64,000 nt of DNA from Pseudomonas syringae CC1557 (GTDB taxonomy: Bacteria; Pseudomonadota; Gammaproteobacteria; Pseudomonadales; Pseudomonadaceae): the NCBI RefSeq assembly GCF_000452705.1, contig NZ_CP007014.1, positions 3,721,501 through 3,785,500 on the forward strand. Direction: 5' to 3'. The position numbers and the translations under genes are program-made. The notes below the pieces were generated by a model. The model did not search any database, had not been told where the DNA came from, and saw only the letters and a program-made list of their open reading frames with translations. Positions 26,983 to 35,393 of this stretch are shown piece after piece (positions within the stretch are counted from its first letter, which is position 1; the number at the start of each line of letters is the position of its first letter).

Positions 26983-27494
26983 TGACTGAACCACTCGATC
27001 GCTCACAATTGGATCGGCATTTCACCGCGTCCGGATTCGTCTTGAATCCGGACCGGAAGATGCTGTTGTTGCATCACCGCAAGCTGGGCGTCTGGCTTTA
27101 TCCGGGCGGCCACATCGAACAGGGAGAAACCCCGGACGTCGCAGTGCTCAGGGAGATTTTCGAGGAAACCGGCATACATGCCGAACTGCTCGGCGAACGC
27201 GATGAAGAGCTGGCCGATGTCGAAACCGACGTCACCGTGCTGCATCAGCCGTATCGAGTGCTATGCGAATACATCAACGACAAGCGCGGCCCGCACTACC
27301 ACCTGGACCTGATTTATGTCACGGCAACCAGCCTGCGCGCCTGCCCGGACGATAGAGAGGTAGAACATGCGAGGTTCTTCAGCCTTCAGGAAACCGCAGA
27401 CCTGAAGATGTTTCCCAACTTCCGGCGCATGGTAGACCGGGTCTTTGCAGACGATGCGCTGTGGGATCTGGTGGGGATGAAGGTGTCACCATGA
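26982..27494 (+). CDS. NUDIX hydrolase 1
   Basis: A 170-residue NUDIX hydrolase with a complete canonical box, GGHIEQGETPDVAVLREI continuing FEETG, giving the metal-binding glutamates. It hydrolyses a nucleoside diphosphate linked to another group, or a related pyrophosphate. Its start codon shares one base with the TAA of the preceding aminotransferase (TAATG), which indicates translational coupling. Lying between two aminotransferases, it probably acts on a pathway intermediate such as a nucleotide-sugar, rather than being a housekeeping enzyme. Confidence 0.88.
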   Translation: MTEPLDRSQLDRHFTASGFVLNPDRKMLLLHHRKLGVWLYPGGHIEQGETPDVAVLREIFEETGIHAELLGERDEELADVETDVTVLHQPYRVLCEYINDKRGPHYHLDLIYVTATSLRACPDDREVEHARFFSLQETADLKMFPNFRRMVDRVFADDALWDLVGMKVSP

Positions 27495-28579
27495 ACCTTC
27501 GGACCGTAACCCAGAAGGGGCCGATGAATTCGATCGATGACCTGCGCGAGCTGGAGCGGGCATTGGCGTCGGGGCTGACAGGCACCTCACCGATTGTCGA
27601 AGAGTACGAAGCAGCGCTGGGTGCGCTGTACGGCATCAGGCATGTGATTGCCGTTTCTTCGGGCGCGGCATCGGTCACCGCGGCACTGGCCGGTGTCGAC
27701 TTTCAGCCGGGCGACGAAGTCATCGTTGCTCCGACCGGCCCGATCTGCACGGTCTTGCCGATTCTTTCGCTGGGGTTGGTGCCGGTGTTCTGCGATGTTG
27801 CGCCGGACAGTTTCGGCCTTGATCCGCACGACCTGCAACGCTGTATCAGCACGCGCACCTGTGCGGTCATCGAAGTACCCATGTGGGGCTATCCGATTCG
27901 CTCGGATGACACCTGGAAGCTTCTGCAGCAAACCGGCATTACCCTGATTCAGGATCTGGCCCACGCCCACATGACCCGGTTGAATGGCACCTGGCTCGCG
28001 CGGCATGGCGATATCAGCTGTTTCAGTACTCATGATTGCAAGTTCATGTCGACCGGAGAAGGCGGCTTCGTAATGACCGATGACGATGTCCGGGCCAGAC
28101 GTATCCACGCCTACACCCGGTTCGGCAATCTGGCGGGCGAATCGCTGGGCATCAACCTGAAACTGGGCGGCCTGCAGGCAGCCCTGGGTCTGGCACGCTC
28201 ACGGCAGCTTTACGCGCACCTTGAACGGCGTCTGAGAAACCGCGAGCGGCTTCTGTCGCTGCTCGACAATCCGGCTTTTCGCGAGCTGCCGGTGATCACT
28301 GGCGGAGCGGTCAATGCCTATTCACTGCTCTTGCAATCGGTGGAGCATGACGGCCGCCAACTGGTGCACTACCAGCAACGACATGGCATCGAATCGGACA
28401 TCGGCAAGTATGACAACCAGCCGCTTTATCAGCTGCCGCTGCTGACCCGGTATCACCGCGACTGCCCCAACGCTGCCAGATTGTTGCGTTCGCTGACGAC
28501 GGTGCCACTGCACCCGAATCTGCCGGACGACGATCTGCACTACATCGCCGAGGTGCTCAATGGCTACTCTCCAGGCTGA
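27491..28579 (+). CDS. DegT/DnrJ/EryC1/StrS aminotransferase 2
   Basis: A 362-residue paralogue of the first cluster aminotransferase. Shared landmarks are IAVSSGAASVTAALAG, the VPMWGYP motif, LIQDLAHAHMT and FSTHDCKFMSTGEGGF with the PLP lysine retained, so it should be active. It overlaps the NUDIX stop by 4 bp (ATGA). The two enzymes have clearly diverged outside the motifs, which suggests different substrates or positions, for example two successive aminations. The start MNLRTVTQKG at 27491 is chosen over 27461 because of the overlap pattern. Confidence 0.9.
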   Translation: MNLRTVTQKGPMNSIDDLRELERALASGLTGTSPIVEEYEAALGALYGIRHVIAVSSGAASVTAALAGVDFQPGDEVIVAPTGPICTVLPILSLGLVPVFCDVAPDSFGLDPHDLQRCISTRTCAVIEVPMWGYPIRSDDTWKLLQQTGITLIQDLAHAHMTRLNGTWLARHGDISCFSTHDCKFMSTGEGGFVMTDDDVRARRIHAYTRFGNLAGESLGINLKLGGLQAALGLARSRQLYAHLERRLRNRERLLSLLDNPAFRELPVITGGAVNAYSLLLQSVEHDGRQLVHYQQRHGIESDIGKYDNQPLYQLPLLTRYHRDCPNAARLLRSLTTVPLHPNLPDDDLHYIAEVLNGYSPG

Positions 28580-29930
28580 AACGGCCCGCCGCACGGACCA
28601 TGCGGTGGTAATCGGCGGCAGCGTCACCGGCTGCCTGACCGCCGCCGTGCTGGCGCGCCGTTTCAAACGCGTCACCGTGGTCGAGAAAGGTGACTTTTAC
28701 GATGAGACAGGACCGCGCCAGAGCATCCCGCAGGAGCATCACGTGCATCTGCTGCTGTTGCGCGGCAAGCAGATCATGGAGCGGATATTTCCGGGACTGC
28801 TAAGTGCGCTGGAACAGCACGGCGCTCAGGTAGCGGACCTGGGGCACGACGTGAAGTGGTATCAGCGCGGTCGCTGGAAAAACCGCTATCGCAGCGGCAT
28901 TGAGGCTCACTATTGCAGCCGCAGACTTATCGACAATCAGTTGCGTCGCTGCCTGACGACAATACCGCAGGTCACCGTTCTGTCCGGCACGCGAGTGATG
29001 CGCATGGCGTTTGCCGATGCCACAGATTCACGGCAGGTGAGCGGCGTGGTCATCGATGACGGCTCGGGCGAGCGCAGTCTGCCTTGTGACTTGCTGATAG
29101 ACGCCAGCGGCCGGGGCACGCACATGCCCGCCTGGTTGAAGGACGCAGGCTTCGGTGTCGTGCAGAACAGCGTGGTCAAGACCGAACTGGGTTACGCATC
29201 GCGCATCTACAAACGGCTCCCCGCCTACGCTGCACAATGGCAAGTGCTGCTGGTGCTGCCCACGGCCCCGACCCAGCGTTCGATGGGGGTCATCAGCCCC
29301 ATCGAGGGCGATCGCTGGATGGTGACCACCGGCGGCTGGTTCGGCAATTTTCCCGGCAAGGACCCGGACGAGTTCCTGCACGCACTGGCCCGTCTGCCGG
29401 TGCCAGACATCCATGACGTCATTCGCGAGGCCGAGCCTTTGTCAGAGGTCTTCACATTCAAGATGCCTGGCAGTCGCCGCACTCATTACGACCTGCTCGC
29501 ACGCTGGCCAGAGGGCTTGCTGGTAGTGGGCGACGCCTTGAGCAGCATGAACCCGCTTTACAGCCAAGGCATGACCATCAGCGCGCTCGAAGCAGATTGC
29601 ATCGACAATCACCTTGACGCCTTGCTCGACGGATCGCTCGCTTGCCACACGCTGCAAGGCTCGCTGTGTGCAGTGGTGGACGGTGCCTGGAACATGGCCA
29701 CGACCGAAGACTTTCGCTTTCCGGAAACCTCGGGGGAGCGCACCTGGCGTACACGTTTCGACCATTGGTACGGCGCCGCGCTGGGTGAGCTCTCGGCGAA
29801 CAATCGTCGCGCACTGGAAACGCAGATCGGTGTGACTAATCTGGTGGTAGAGCCAAGCAGGGTCTATGCACCAGCCATTGTGTCGCGTATCGCACTCAAC
29901 GCCCTACTTCCTCGGACTACTCGACAATGA
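28560..29930 (+). CDS. FAD-dependent oxidoreductase/monooxygenase
   Basis: A 456-residue flavoprotein of the hydroxylase/geranylgeranyl-reductase-like class. The N-terminal dinucleotide-binding motif is VVIGGSVTGCLTAAVL with the acidic strand end VTVVEKGDF; the second FAD motif is LLVVGDALSSMNPLYSQGM. The tryptophan-halogenase signature WxWxIP is absent. It overlaps the upstream aminotransferase by 20 bp and the next gene by 4 bp. It most likely hydroxylates, desaturates or otherwise oxidises a pathway intermediate; no substrate can be read from the sequence. Confidence 0.85.
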   Translation: MATLQAETARRTDHAVVIGGSVTGCLTAAVLARRFKRVTVVEKGDFYDETGPRQSIPQEHHVHLLLLRGKQIMERIFPGLLSALEQHGAQVADLGHDVKWYQRGRWKNRYRSGIEAHYCSRRLIDNQLRRCLTTIPQVTVLSGTRVMRMAFADATDSRQVSGVVIDDGSGERSLPCDLLIDASGRGTHMPAWLKDAGFGVVQNSVVKTELGYASRIYKRLPAYAAQWQVLLVLPTAPTQRSMGVISPIEGDRWMVTTGGWFGNFPGKDPDEFLHALARLPVPDIHDVIREAEPLSEVFTFKMPGSRRTHYDLLARWPEGLLVVGDALSSMNPLYSQGMTISALEADCIDNHLDALLDGSLACHTLQGSLCAVVDGAWNMATTEDFRFPETSGERTWRTRFDHWYGAALGELSANNRRALETQIGVTNLVVEPSRVYAPAIVSRIALNALLPRTTRQ

Positions 29931-30625
29931 TCGACGATCCTCTACATTTCTCCGGCATCGAACACGTGGTATTCGACTGGAACGGTACTTTGATCGACGA
30001 CATCGATCTTGCTGTTTTCGCCGTGAACCGCTGTGGCGAGCACTTTGGTGTCGCGCCCATTACCGCTGAACAATACCGAGCCAGGTTCGATTTCCCGATT
30101 GCCGGTTTCTATGCGGCGCTTGGCTTCGATCTGGAGCGCGTGCCGTTCTCCAGCATTGTTCAACACTACCTTGAGCACTTTGACGCAAACGTCGCCCACT
30201 GCCCGCTGCAACCGGGCGTGATCGAGCTTCTCGATGCGGCGCGACGGGCGGGTATCGGCGTCTCGATCCTGTCGGCGTCGCACTGTGACGTTCTGGTCCA
30301 GACCCTTCATGCAAAAGGTCTGCATGACTGTTTTGAACACGTCGTGGGGCTGAGCCATAACCAGGCCACCAGCAAGACGGCCGAGGCTGTCTTGCTGCAA
30401 AAAACCTTGGGCACACCCGCCTCACGCACCCTGTTCGTCGGCGACACACTGCATGATTTCGATGTGGCCGGCGCAGTGGGCTGGTCGCCGGTACTGGTCT
30501 CTACAGGCCACCAGGACAGTGAGCGTTTACGCCTCAGCGGCGCGCCGCTGTTCAGCAGCCTGGGCGACCTGCTGCAACGTTTTGCACCCACGCACGAACG
30601 GTGCGCCAAAACCGGGAGTGCCTGA
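29927..30625 (+). CDS. HAD-family phosphatase 1
   Basis: A 232-residue haloacid-dehalogenase-type hydrolase. Motif I is FDWNGTLIDD, with the nucleophilic aspartate present and asparagine in place of the second aspartate, a variant known in phosphoglycolate-phosphatase-like proteins. Motif II is VSILSASH, the lysine is in QATSKTAE, and motif IV is FVGDTLHDFDVA. Phosphate removal from a sugar-phosphate intermediate is the natural role, as in kanosamine or streptidine type pathways. It starts in an ATGA overlap with the flavoprotein gene. Confidence 0.87.
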   Translation: MIDDPLHFSGIEHVVFDWNGTLIDDIDLAVFAVNRCGEHFGVAPITAEQYRARFDFPIAGFYAALGFDLERVPFSSIVQHYLEHFDANVAHCPLQPGVIELLDAARRAGIGVSILSASHCDVLVQTLHAKGLHDCFEHVVGLSHNQATSKTAEAVLLQKTLGTPASRTLFVGDTLHDFDVAGAVGWSPVLVSTGHQDSERLRLSGAPLFSSLGDLLQRFAPTHERCAKTGSA

Positions 30626-30627
30626 AC

Positions 30628-31740
30628 ATGACGACCTCGCACTTCGTTCTGATCGGTCTGATCACCACTGCGTTGACCTTGCGTGCGATGGTGGCTTTTT
30701 ATTACCGCGACAAGCAGCGCATATTGCGACTGCTAAGGCTGGAGCCAAGGCTTGCAGACCGAAAGGAGCATTATTACCGACCGCTCGACGGAGTCCTGGC
30801 GCCACTGCCATTCATCTGGACCTGGCTGGATATCGTCGCCGCCGTGCTGCTGGCGACGCTTTATTCGACGCCTCTGGCATGGCTGATGGTAGTGCTCTGG
30901 AGCGGTGGACGGCTGCGCGCGCTTCAGGAGTTCGGCCACAACGCCGTGCATTTTGCGTTATGCCCCAACCATGAATGGCAATGGTGGCTGAGCAACGTCT
31001 TCTATCAGTTCCCGGCGTTCAAACGCGACATGCGCAGCCGGCATAAGACCCACACGCTGGAACACCATCGCAACCCCAACCACCCGAGCCTGGACCCGAA
31101 CCGTGCGCGGGTACATGCCGGTGGCTATCTGGCCGGGATATCTCACGGCAGATTCTACGGGTTATTGCTTTACCCGCTGACACCTCGCGGTGCCTGGGTC
31201 AACCTGACCACCATGGCGCGCAGCAGCCTGCTGAATCACTCGCACCTAACCACCGCAGTCCGGGTCGTGTGCCTGGTTGCAGTCGCTGCGCTGCTCTACT
31301 GGGCGGGCGGCTGGAAAGGTGTGCTGTTTGGCTGGCTGGTTCCACTGCTGACCTCATACCCGGTATTTGCCTGGGTATCCTTGCTCACCGAGCACCGCTG
31401 GTTTGTCGAGGGAACGTCGAAAGACCGGCGTGATCTCGAATACCTCGCCGGGCGTCCTACCGACTACTTCGGCCTGACGGGCTGGCTGATCCGCGTGTTC
31501 ATCGCGCCGACCTCTGATGCCTACCACCTGGCGCACTCTCTATACCCCGGCGTTCGCTGGAACTACCTGCCAGCGATAGACCGACACCTGAAAATTCATG
31601 AGCCCCGCTACAGCAGCAATGCCAGTGAAGGCCTGTTGCTGCGTCGCGGCAGCGCACCGACAGCGCTTTCCGAACTGTATGAACGTCTGGTCAGCACCGG
31701 CCACCCCGAAACCACCTTGAAGACGAGAGGCAGCGTATGA
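30628..31740 (+). CDS. Membrane fatty-acid-desaturase-type oxygenase
   Basis: A 370-residue integral membrane protein of the desaturase/hydroxylase superfamily. Several hydrophobic segments and three histidine boxes are visible: EFGHNAVHFAL, RHKTHTLEHHRN and YHLAHSLYP. These bind the di-iron centre. Some members act on small molecules rather than lipids; RtxC of rhizobitoxine synthesis is a known example. Location inside this cluster makes that plausible. ATG 30628 follows GGGAG; the gap to the previous gene is 2 bp and it overlaps the next by 4 bp. Confidence 0.85.
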   Translation: MTTSHFVLIGLITTALTLRAMVAFYYRDKQRILRLLRLEPRLADRKEHYYRPLDGVLAPLPFIWTWLDIVAAVLLATLYSTPLAWLMVVLWSGGRLRALQEFGHNAVHFALCPNHEWQWWLSNVFYQFPAFKRDMRSRHKTHTLEHHRNPNHPSLDPNRARVHAGGYLAGISHGRFYGLLLYPLTPRGAWVNLTTMARSSLLNHSHLTTAVRVVCLVAVAALLYWAGGWKGVLFGWLVPLLTSYPVFAWVSLLTEHRWFVEGTSKDRRDLEYLAGRPTDYFGLTGWLIRVFIAPTSDAYHLAHSLYPGVRWNYLPAIDRHLKIHEPRYSSNASEGLLLRRGSAPTALSELYERLVSTGHPETTLKTRGSV

Positions 31741-32645
31741 GCAATTCATCGGCACACCAGCAGGTTCAACGTATCGGCATCATCGGCGGCAGTGGCCTGC
31801 AGCAGTTGCCGGGCCTGAAAGATGTACAGCTCGTCGAGTGCGAGACGGCATTCGGCAAACCTTCATCTGCCGTCACGCTGGGTACTCTCAATGACGTGCC
31901 GGTGGCCTTCGTCCAGCGCCACGGAGCAGGACACACCATTCCTCCTTCGTTCATCAATGTACGGGCCAATATTGCCGCGCTGCGCAGTGTCGGCTGCACT
32001 CAGCTGTTGTCGGTAAGTGCGGTGGGCAGCCTGACCCACGACGCGCCGCCGGGCAGCTTCGTGCTGATCGACCAATTCATCGACCGCACGATCAAGCGTG
32101 ACAAGACATTCTTCGGACCCGGACTGGTTGGCCACGTGCCGTTTGGCGACCCCGTATGCGGGCGCATGCGCTCGGTATTGGCAACCGCAGCGGAAACCGC
32201 CGATGTGCAGGCCCGAAATGGCGGCACCTACGTGGTCATGGAAGGACCGCAGTTTTCGACTCGCGCCGAATCCAGCCTTTACCGTCAATGGGGCGGTACT
32301 GTGATCGGCATGACCGCGATGCCGGAAGCCAAGCTGGCACGCGAAGCGGAGCTTTGCTACGCGATGATTGCCATCCCGACGGATTTCGATTGCTGGCACG
32401 AGTCCCATGAACAGGTCAACGCGACGTTGGTGGCGCAGCGCATGGCCGATACCTTCACGCTGACCCGCCGCCTGGTCACCGAGGCTGTCACCCGACTGGG
32501 CGAGCACAAGGGTGCCTGCTCATCGGGTTGCGACCATGCGCTGGACACCGCAGTGATGACCGCCCCGGAGCATCGCGATCCGGAAATGATCGCGCGCCTG
32601 CTGACGGTAGCCCCCAACGCGACTCATCTGGGAGCAAAAGCATGA
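31737..32645 (+). CDS. MTAP-like nucleoside phosphorylase
   Basis: A 302-residue phosphorylase of the methylthioadenosine phosphorylase / PNP family. Phosphate and ribose motifs are GIIGGSGL near the N-terminus, FVQRHGAGH, and [15 protein letters not shown] with [19 protein letters not shown]. The TDFDCW motif has the two aspartates typical of adenine-specific MTAP enzymes. It cleaves methylthioadenosine or a similar 5'-deoxynucleoside to adenine and a pentose-1-phosphate. Either it removes methylthioadenosine released by the pathway, or it supplies a pentose phosphate precursor. It is coupled on both sides by 4-bp overlaps. Confidence 0.88.
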   Translation: MSNSSAHQQVQRIGIIGGSGLQQLPGLKDVQLVECETAFGKPSSAVTLGTLNDVPVAFVQRHGAGHTIPPSFINVRANIAALRSVGCTQLLSVSAVGSLTHDAPPGSFVLIDQFIDRTIKRDKTFFGPGLVGHVPFGDPVCGRMRSVLATAAETADVQARNGGTYVVMEGPQFSTRAESSLYRQWGGTVIGMTAMPEAKLAREAELCYAMIAIPTDFDCWHESHEQVNATLVAQRMADTFTLTRRLVTEAVTRLGEHKGACSSGCDHALDTAVMTAPEHRDPEMIARLLTVAPNATHLGAKA

Positions 32646-33238
32646 GCACGGCAATCACCACTCAGGACCGGGTCCGGATCAAACAGGTCGACGTGCTCTC
32701 GGACAACTGGTACGTACTGCGCAAGACCACTTACGACTTTCAGGGACGCAACGGCACCTGGCGCACCCTGACCCGGGAAACCTACGACCGGGGCAACGGT
32801 GCGACCATCCTGCTCTACAGCAAGCTGAAACAGACAGTCGTCCTGACCCGGCAGTTCCGGTTTCCGGCCTTCGTCAACGAGCACGATGGCATGCTGGTCG
32901 AAACCTGCGCCGGGCTGCTGGATCGCGACGATCCACAGACCTGTATTCGCAAGGAAACCGAGGAAGAAACCGGTTATCGCATTCAGGAAGTACGCAAGGT
33001 GTTCGAAGCGTTCATGAGCCCGGGATCGGTGACCGAGCGCCTGTACTTTTTTGTCGGGGAATACTTCGACGAGGACAAGCACAGCGCCGGGGGCGGCCTT
33101 GAAGCTGAAGGCGAAGAAATCGAAGTCCTCGAACTGCCTCTGGACGAAGCGCTGGCGATGATCGAAACCGGCGCGATCTGTGATGGCAAAACCATTATGC
33201 TTCTGCAATATGCCAAACTGCATCGACTACTGGATTGA
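32642..33238 (+). CDS. NUDIX hydrolase 2, NudK-like
   Basis: A 198-residue NUDIX protein resembling GDP-mannose pyrophosphatase NudK: the N-terminal strand region [16 protein letters not shown], then [15 protein letters not shown] followed by the catalytic-helix pattern KETEEETGY, and [21 protein letters not shown]. The frame is open upstream to 32528, but ATG 32642 lies in an ATGA overlap with the phosphorylase stop, so I use that. A second pyrophosphatase in one cluster suggests either two nucleotide-linked intermediates or detoxification of a by-product. Confidence 0.87.
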   Translation: MSTAITTQDRVRIKQVDVLSDNWYVLRKTTYDFQGRNGTWRTLTRETYDRGNGATILLYSKLKQTVVLTRQFRFPAFVNEHDGMLVETCAGLLDRDDPQTCIRKETEEETGYRIQEVRKVFEAFMSPGSVTERLYFFVGEYFDEDKHSAGGGLEAEGEEIEVLELPLDEALAMIETGAICDGKTIMLLQYAKLHRLLD

Positions 33239-33246
33239 AGCCGGTC

Positions 33247-34161
33247 ATGGACGAACTTATCGCTATCAGCTCGATGGAACACGCCGAACTCGCCGAGTTC
33301 GTGGCTGGCATCAGAGCGCACACCGGGGTACCCGTGCGCCTCTCGCGCTGGTCCACTTCGGAATTGATCGAACGCGTTCTCCAAGGCACGGCGGGAGAAT
33401 GGGATCTGCTGCTGGGTACCGCCGCCACGGCCCTTCTCGACCCGGCACTGGCCTCACACCTGCGGGTTCTCGACGCACTTGATTGCTCGGTACTGCCTTC
33501 GCAGGCGGTCGCGACGGATCGTCGCTGGTTCAGCCCGTCAGGCTTTGTGCCTGCATTTTGCTACGACCCGACGGTGCTCGCAGCACAGGGCCTGGCGTCG
33601 CCGCTTTCCTGGGAAGCGCTCTGCACACCCGCCTGGTCGCAACGTATTGCCCTGCCGGATCCGGGCCGGTCGGGCGCTGGCTATCTACACCTGAGCGCAC
33701 TGCTGGAACAGTATGGCGACGGGGCCTGGGAGTTGCTGGCTCACGTCGCACAACTGCGCCCTTCGATCAGCGGCTCGTCGACGGCGCCGATAGACGCCGT
33801 GCTCGAAGGCCGTGCATGGGTCGGCGTTAGCGTCTCGACTGCCGCCACCCGGGCTGCGGCGCAACATCCTTCCCTGCACTGGTGCGTACCCGCAGACGCA
33901 CGTCGTTACGAGTTCGAAGTCTTTGGTTGCAGTGCCGCTTCGCTGAAAACAGTCGAGGCCATACAGGCGCTTGGCTGGATGCTGTCACCGGACGCCGCTG
34001 CCATCAGCCGACGCTATGGCAAGGTTGTGGTGGGCGGCGTATCGAGCGATACGCTGGCGACGGCAGATCTGACAGCGCTGCACGCACTCGACGCCGGCAA
34101 CGCCAAGGCCGCTCGCTGCGCACGATGGCACACGATGTTCGACACAAGGCCCGGACCATGA
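33247..34161 (+). CDS. Periplasmic-binding-protein-like protein without signal peptide
   Basis: A 304-residue protein with the sequence layout of class II solute-binding proteins of the iron/spermidine ABC type: WDLLLGTAATALLDP, FVPAFCYDPTVLAAQGL, SWEALCTPAWSQRIALPDPGRSGAGYLHL and IDAVLEGRAWVGVS. However, the protein begins MDELIAISSMEHAEL with no signal peptide or lipobox, and no ABC permease or ATPase is adjacent. It is therefore probably cytoplasmic, acting as an enzyme, carrier or sensor. An alternative TTG at 33235 does not add a signal peptide. It overlaps the MFS gene by 4 bp. Confidence 0.7.
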   Translation: MDELIAISSMEHAELAEFVAGIRAHTGVPVRLSRWSTSELIERVLQGTAGEWDLLLGTAATALLDPALASHLRVLDALDCSVLPSQAVATDRRWFSPSGFVPAFCYDPTVLAAQGLASPLSWEALCTPAWSQRIALPDPGRSGAGYLHLSALLEQYGDGAWELLAHVAQLRPSISGSSTAPIDAVLEGRAWVGVSVSTAATRAAAQHPSLHWCVPADARRYEFEVFGCSAASLKTVEAIQALGWMLSPDAAAISRRYGKVVVGGVSSDTLATADLTALHALDAGNAKAARCARWHTMFDTRPGP

Positions 34162-35387
34162 CCGACATGTCTCACACCCCATCAACCCACTCTGCCCCTT
34201 CATCGGGCAGCACGGGAACCGAGCGGCGCCCCTGGTCTGTCTACCTGATGTTCGGACTGTTCGGCGCCCAACAGGGCATGCTCGGACCGTTGATGCCGTT
34301 TCTGCGCGCAGAATTCGACCTGAACCTGCGCTGGACCGGCCTGCATTTTGCCGCCTATGCGCTGGGGCTGGTGCTGATCGGCATTCCCTATCGCTGGCTG
34401 GAGCGGCGGACATTGCCGATCGGCACAGGACGTATAGCTGTGGGTTCGATTGTCCTCGCCAGCGGACTGTTTGCCATCGCTGGCGGCCTGCCGATGACCC
34501 TGCCTGGCAGCGTACTCATGGGCCTGTCCGGTGGGCTGGTCATGGCCGTCGGACAAACCATGCTCGGCAAGCGCTATCGTCAACAGGCTGCGGCAAAACT
34601 GGTGGAAGCACACATTGTCGCCGGGCTTTGCGTGCTGGGTGGCGCACTGCTGGTCGGCGCAGCGACGGCTATCGGGCTTCCGTGGCGCATGGCTCCGCTG
34701 ATTGTCAGCGCATGGGCGCTGGTAATGTTCTGCGCACCGCTGACCATCCATCGGCCAGAATCCGCTGGAAATGTCTCATCGGAAACGGCCCCCGACACCC
34801 TGTATCCGCAGCGTCTGACCCGGCTCAGCCTCTGGGCGTTGGTGATATTGGGCATCTCGGCAGAATGGGGCGTGGGCTTCTGGGGTGCGGAGTACATCAA
34901 GACGCATGTACAGACCACCGCGTCGGTGGCGGCGACGCTGATGAGCCTGTATTTCGCCGGCACGGTCTGCGGACGTCTGGCCAGCAGCTATGCGCTGCGC
35001 CGGGTATCACCGCTGACATTGCTGACCAGCGTGATACTGAGCGCCATGGCGACGCTGCTGGTGCTGTCGTCTATCGAGGGGCTTGTCGGCACAGCAATTT
35101 TCACGTTTGTACTGGGCGCCTGCCTCGGAAACTTCTTTCCACTGATCCTCGGCGCGGCCATGCGTGTCGCACCCGATGCGAGTTCGGCGCTCAGTGCCCA
35201 GGCATCACAGGCGGTCGGTGTGGCGCTGCTGCTGGCACCGTTTCTACTCGGGCTGCTGTCCGAACGAATCGGGGTCGAAGCCGCTTTCAGCCTGCTGATC
35301 GTCTATCCGCTTTTAATGTTACCGCTGGTGCCTGCCCTGCGTGGCCGGTGGTCTGTCGGCAACACCGCTCAACACCCAATGGAGTAA
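34158..35387 (+). CDS. MFS transporter of the cluster
   Basis: A 409-residue major facilitator permease with 12 predicted helices (FGLFGAQQGMLGPLMPF forms the first; LWALVILGISAEWGVGFWGAEY starts the second half). The N-terminal 25 residues are Ser/Thr-rich and cytoplasmic. It starts within the stop codon of the binding-protein-like gene (ATGA). As the only transporter in the block it is the likely exporter of the product, and may confer self-protection. The frame continues upstream, but that part overlaps the preceding gene and is not coding. Confidence 0.88.
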   Translation: MTDMSHTPSTHSAPSSGSTGTERRPWSVYLMFGLFGAQQGMLGPLMPFLRAEFDLNLRWTGLHFAAYALGLVLIGIPYRWLERRTLPIGTGRIAVGSIVLASGLFAIAGGLPMTLPGSVLMGLSGGLVMAVGQTMLGKRYRQQAAAKLVEAHIVAGLCVLGGALLVGAATAIGLPWRMAPLIVSAWALVMFCAPLTIHRPESAGNVSSETAPDTLYPQRLTRLSLWALVILGISAEWGVGFWGAEYIKTHVQTTASVAATLMSLYFAGTVCGRLASSYALRRVSPLTLLTSVILSAMATLLVLSSIEGLVGTAIFTFVLGACLGNFFPLILGAAMRVAPDASSALSAQASQAVGVALLLAPFLLGLLSERIGVEAAFSLLIVYPLLMLPLVPALRGRWSVGNTAQHPME

Positions 35388-35393
35388 ACATCA

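Noticed and set aside
28560..29930. Flavin-dependent tryptophan halogenase
   Set aside because: The FAD motif is present but the halogenase signature WxWxIP is absent.
29927..30625. Inactive HAD protein because motif I reads DWNGT
   Set aside because: Asparagine at the second position is found in functional phosphatases of this superfamily, and the nucleophile, lysine and acidic motif IV are all present.
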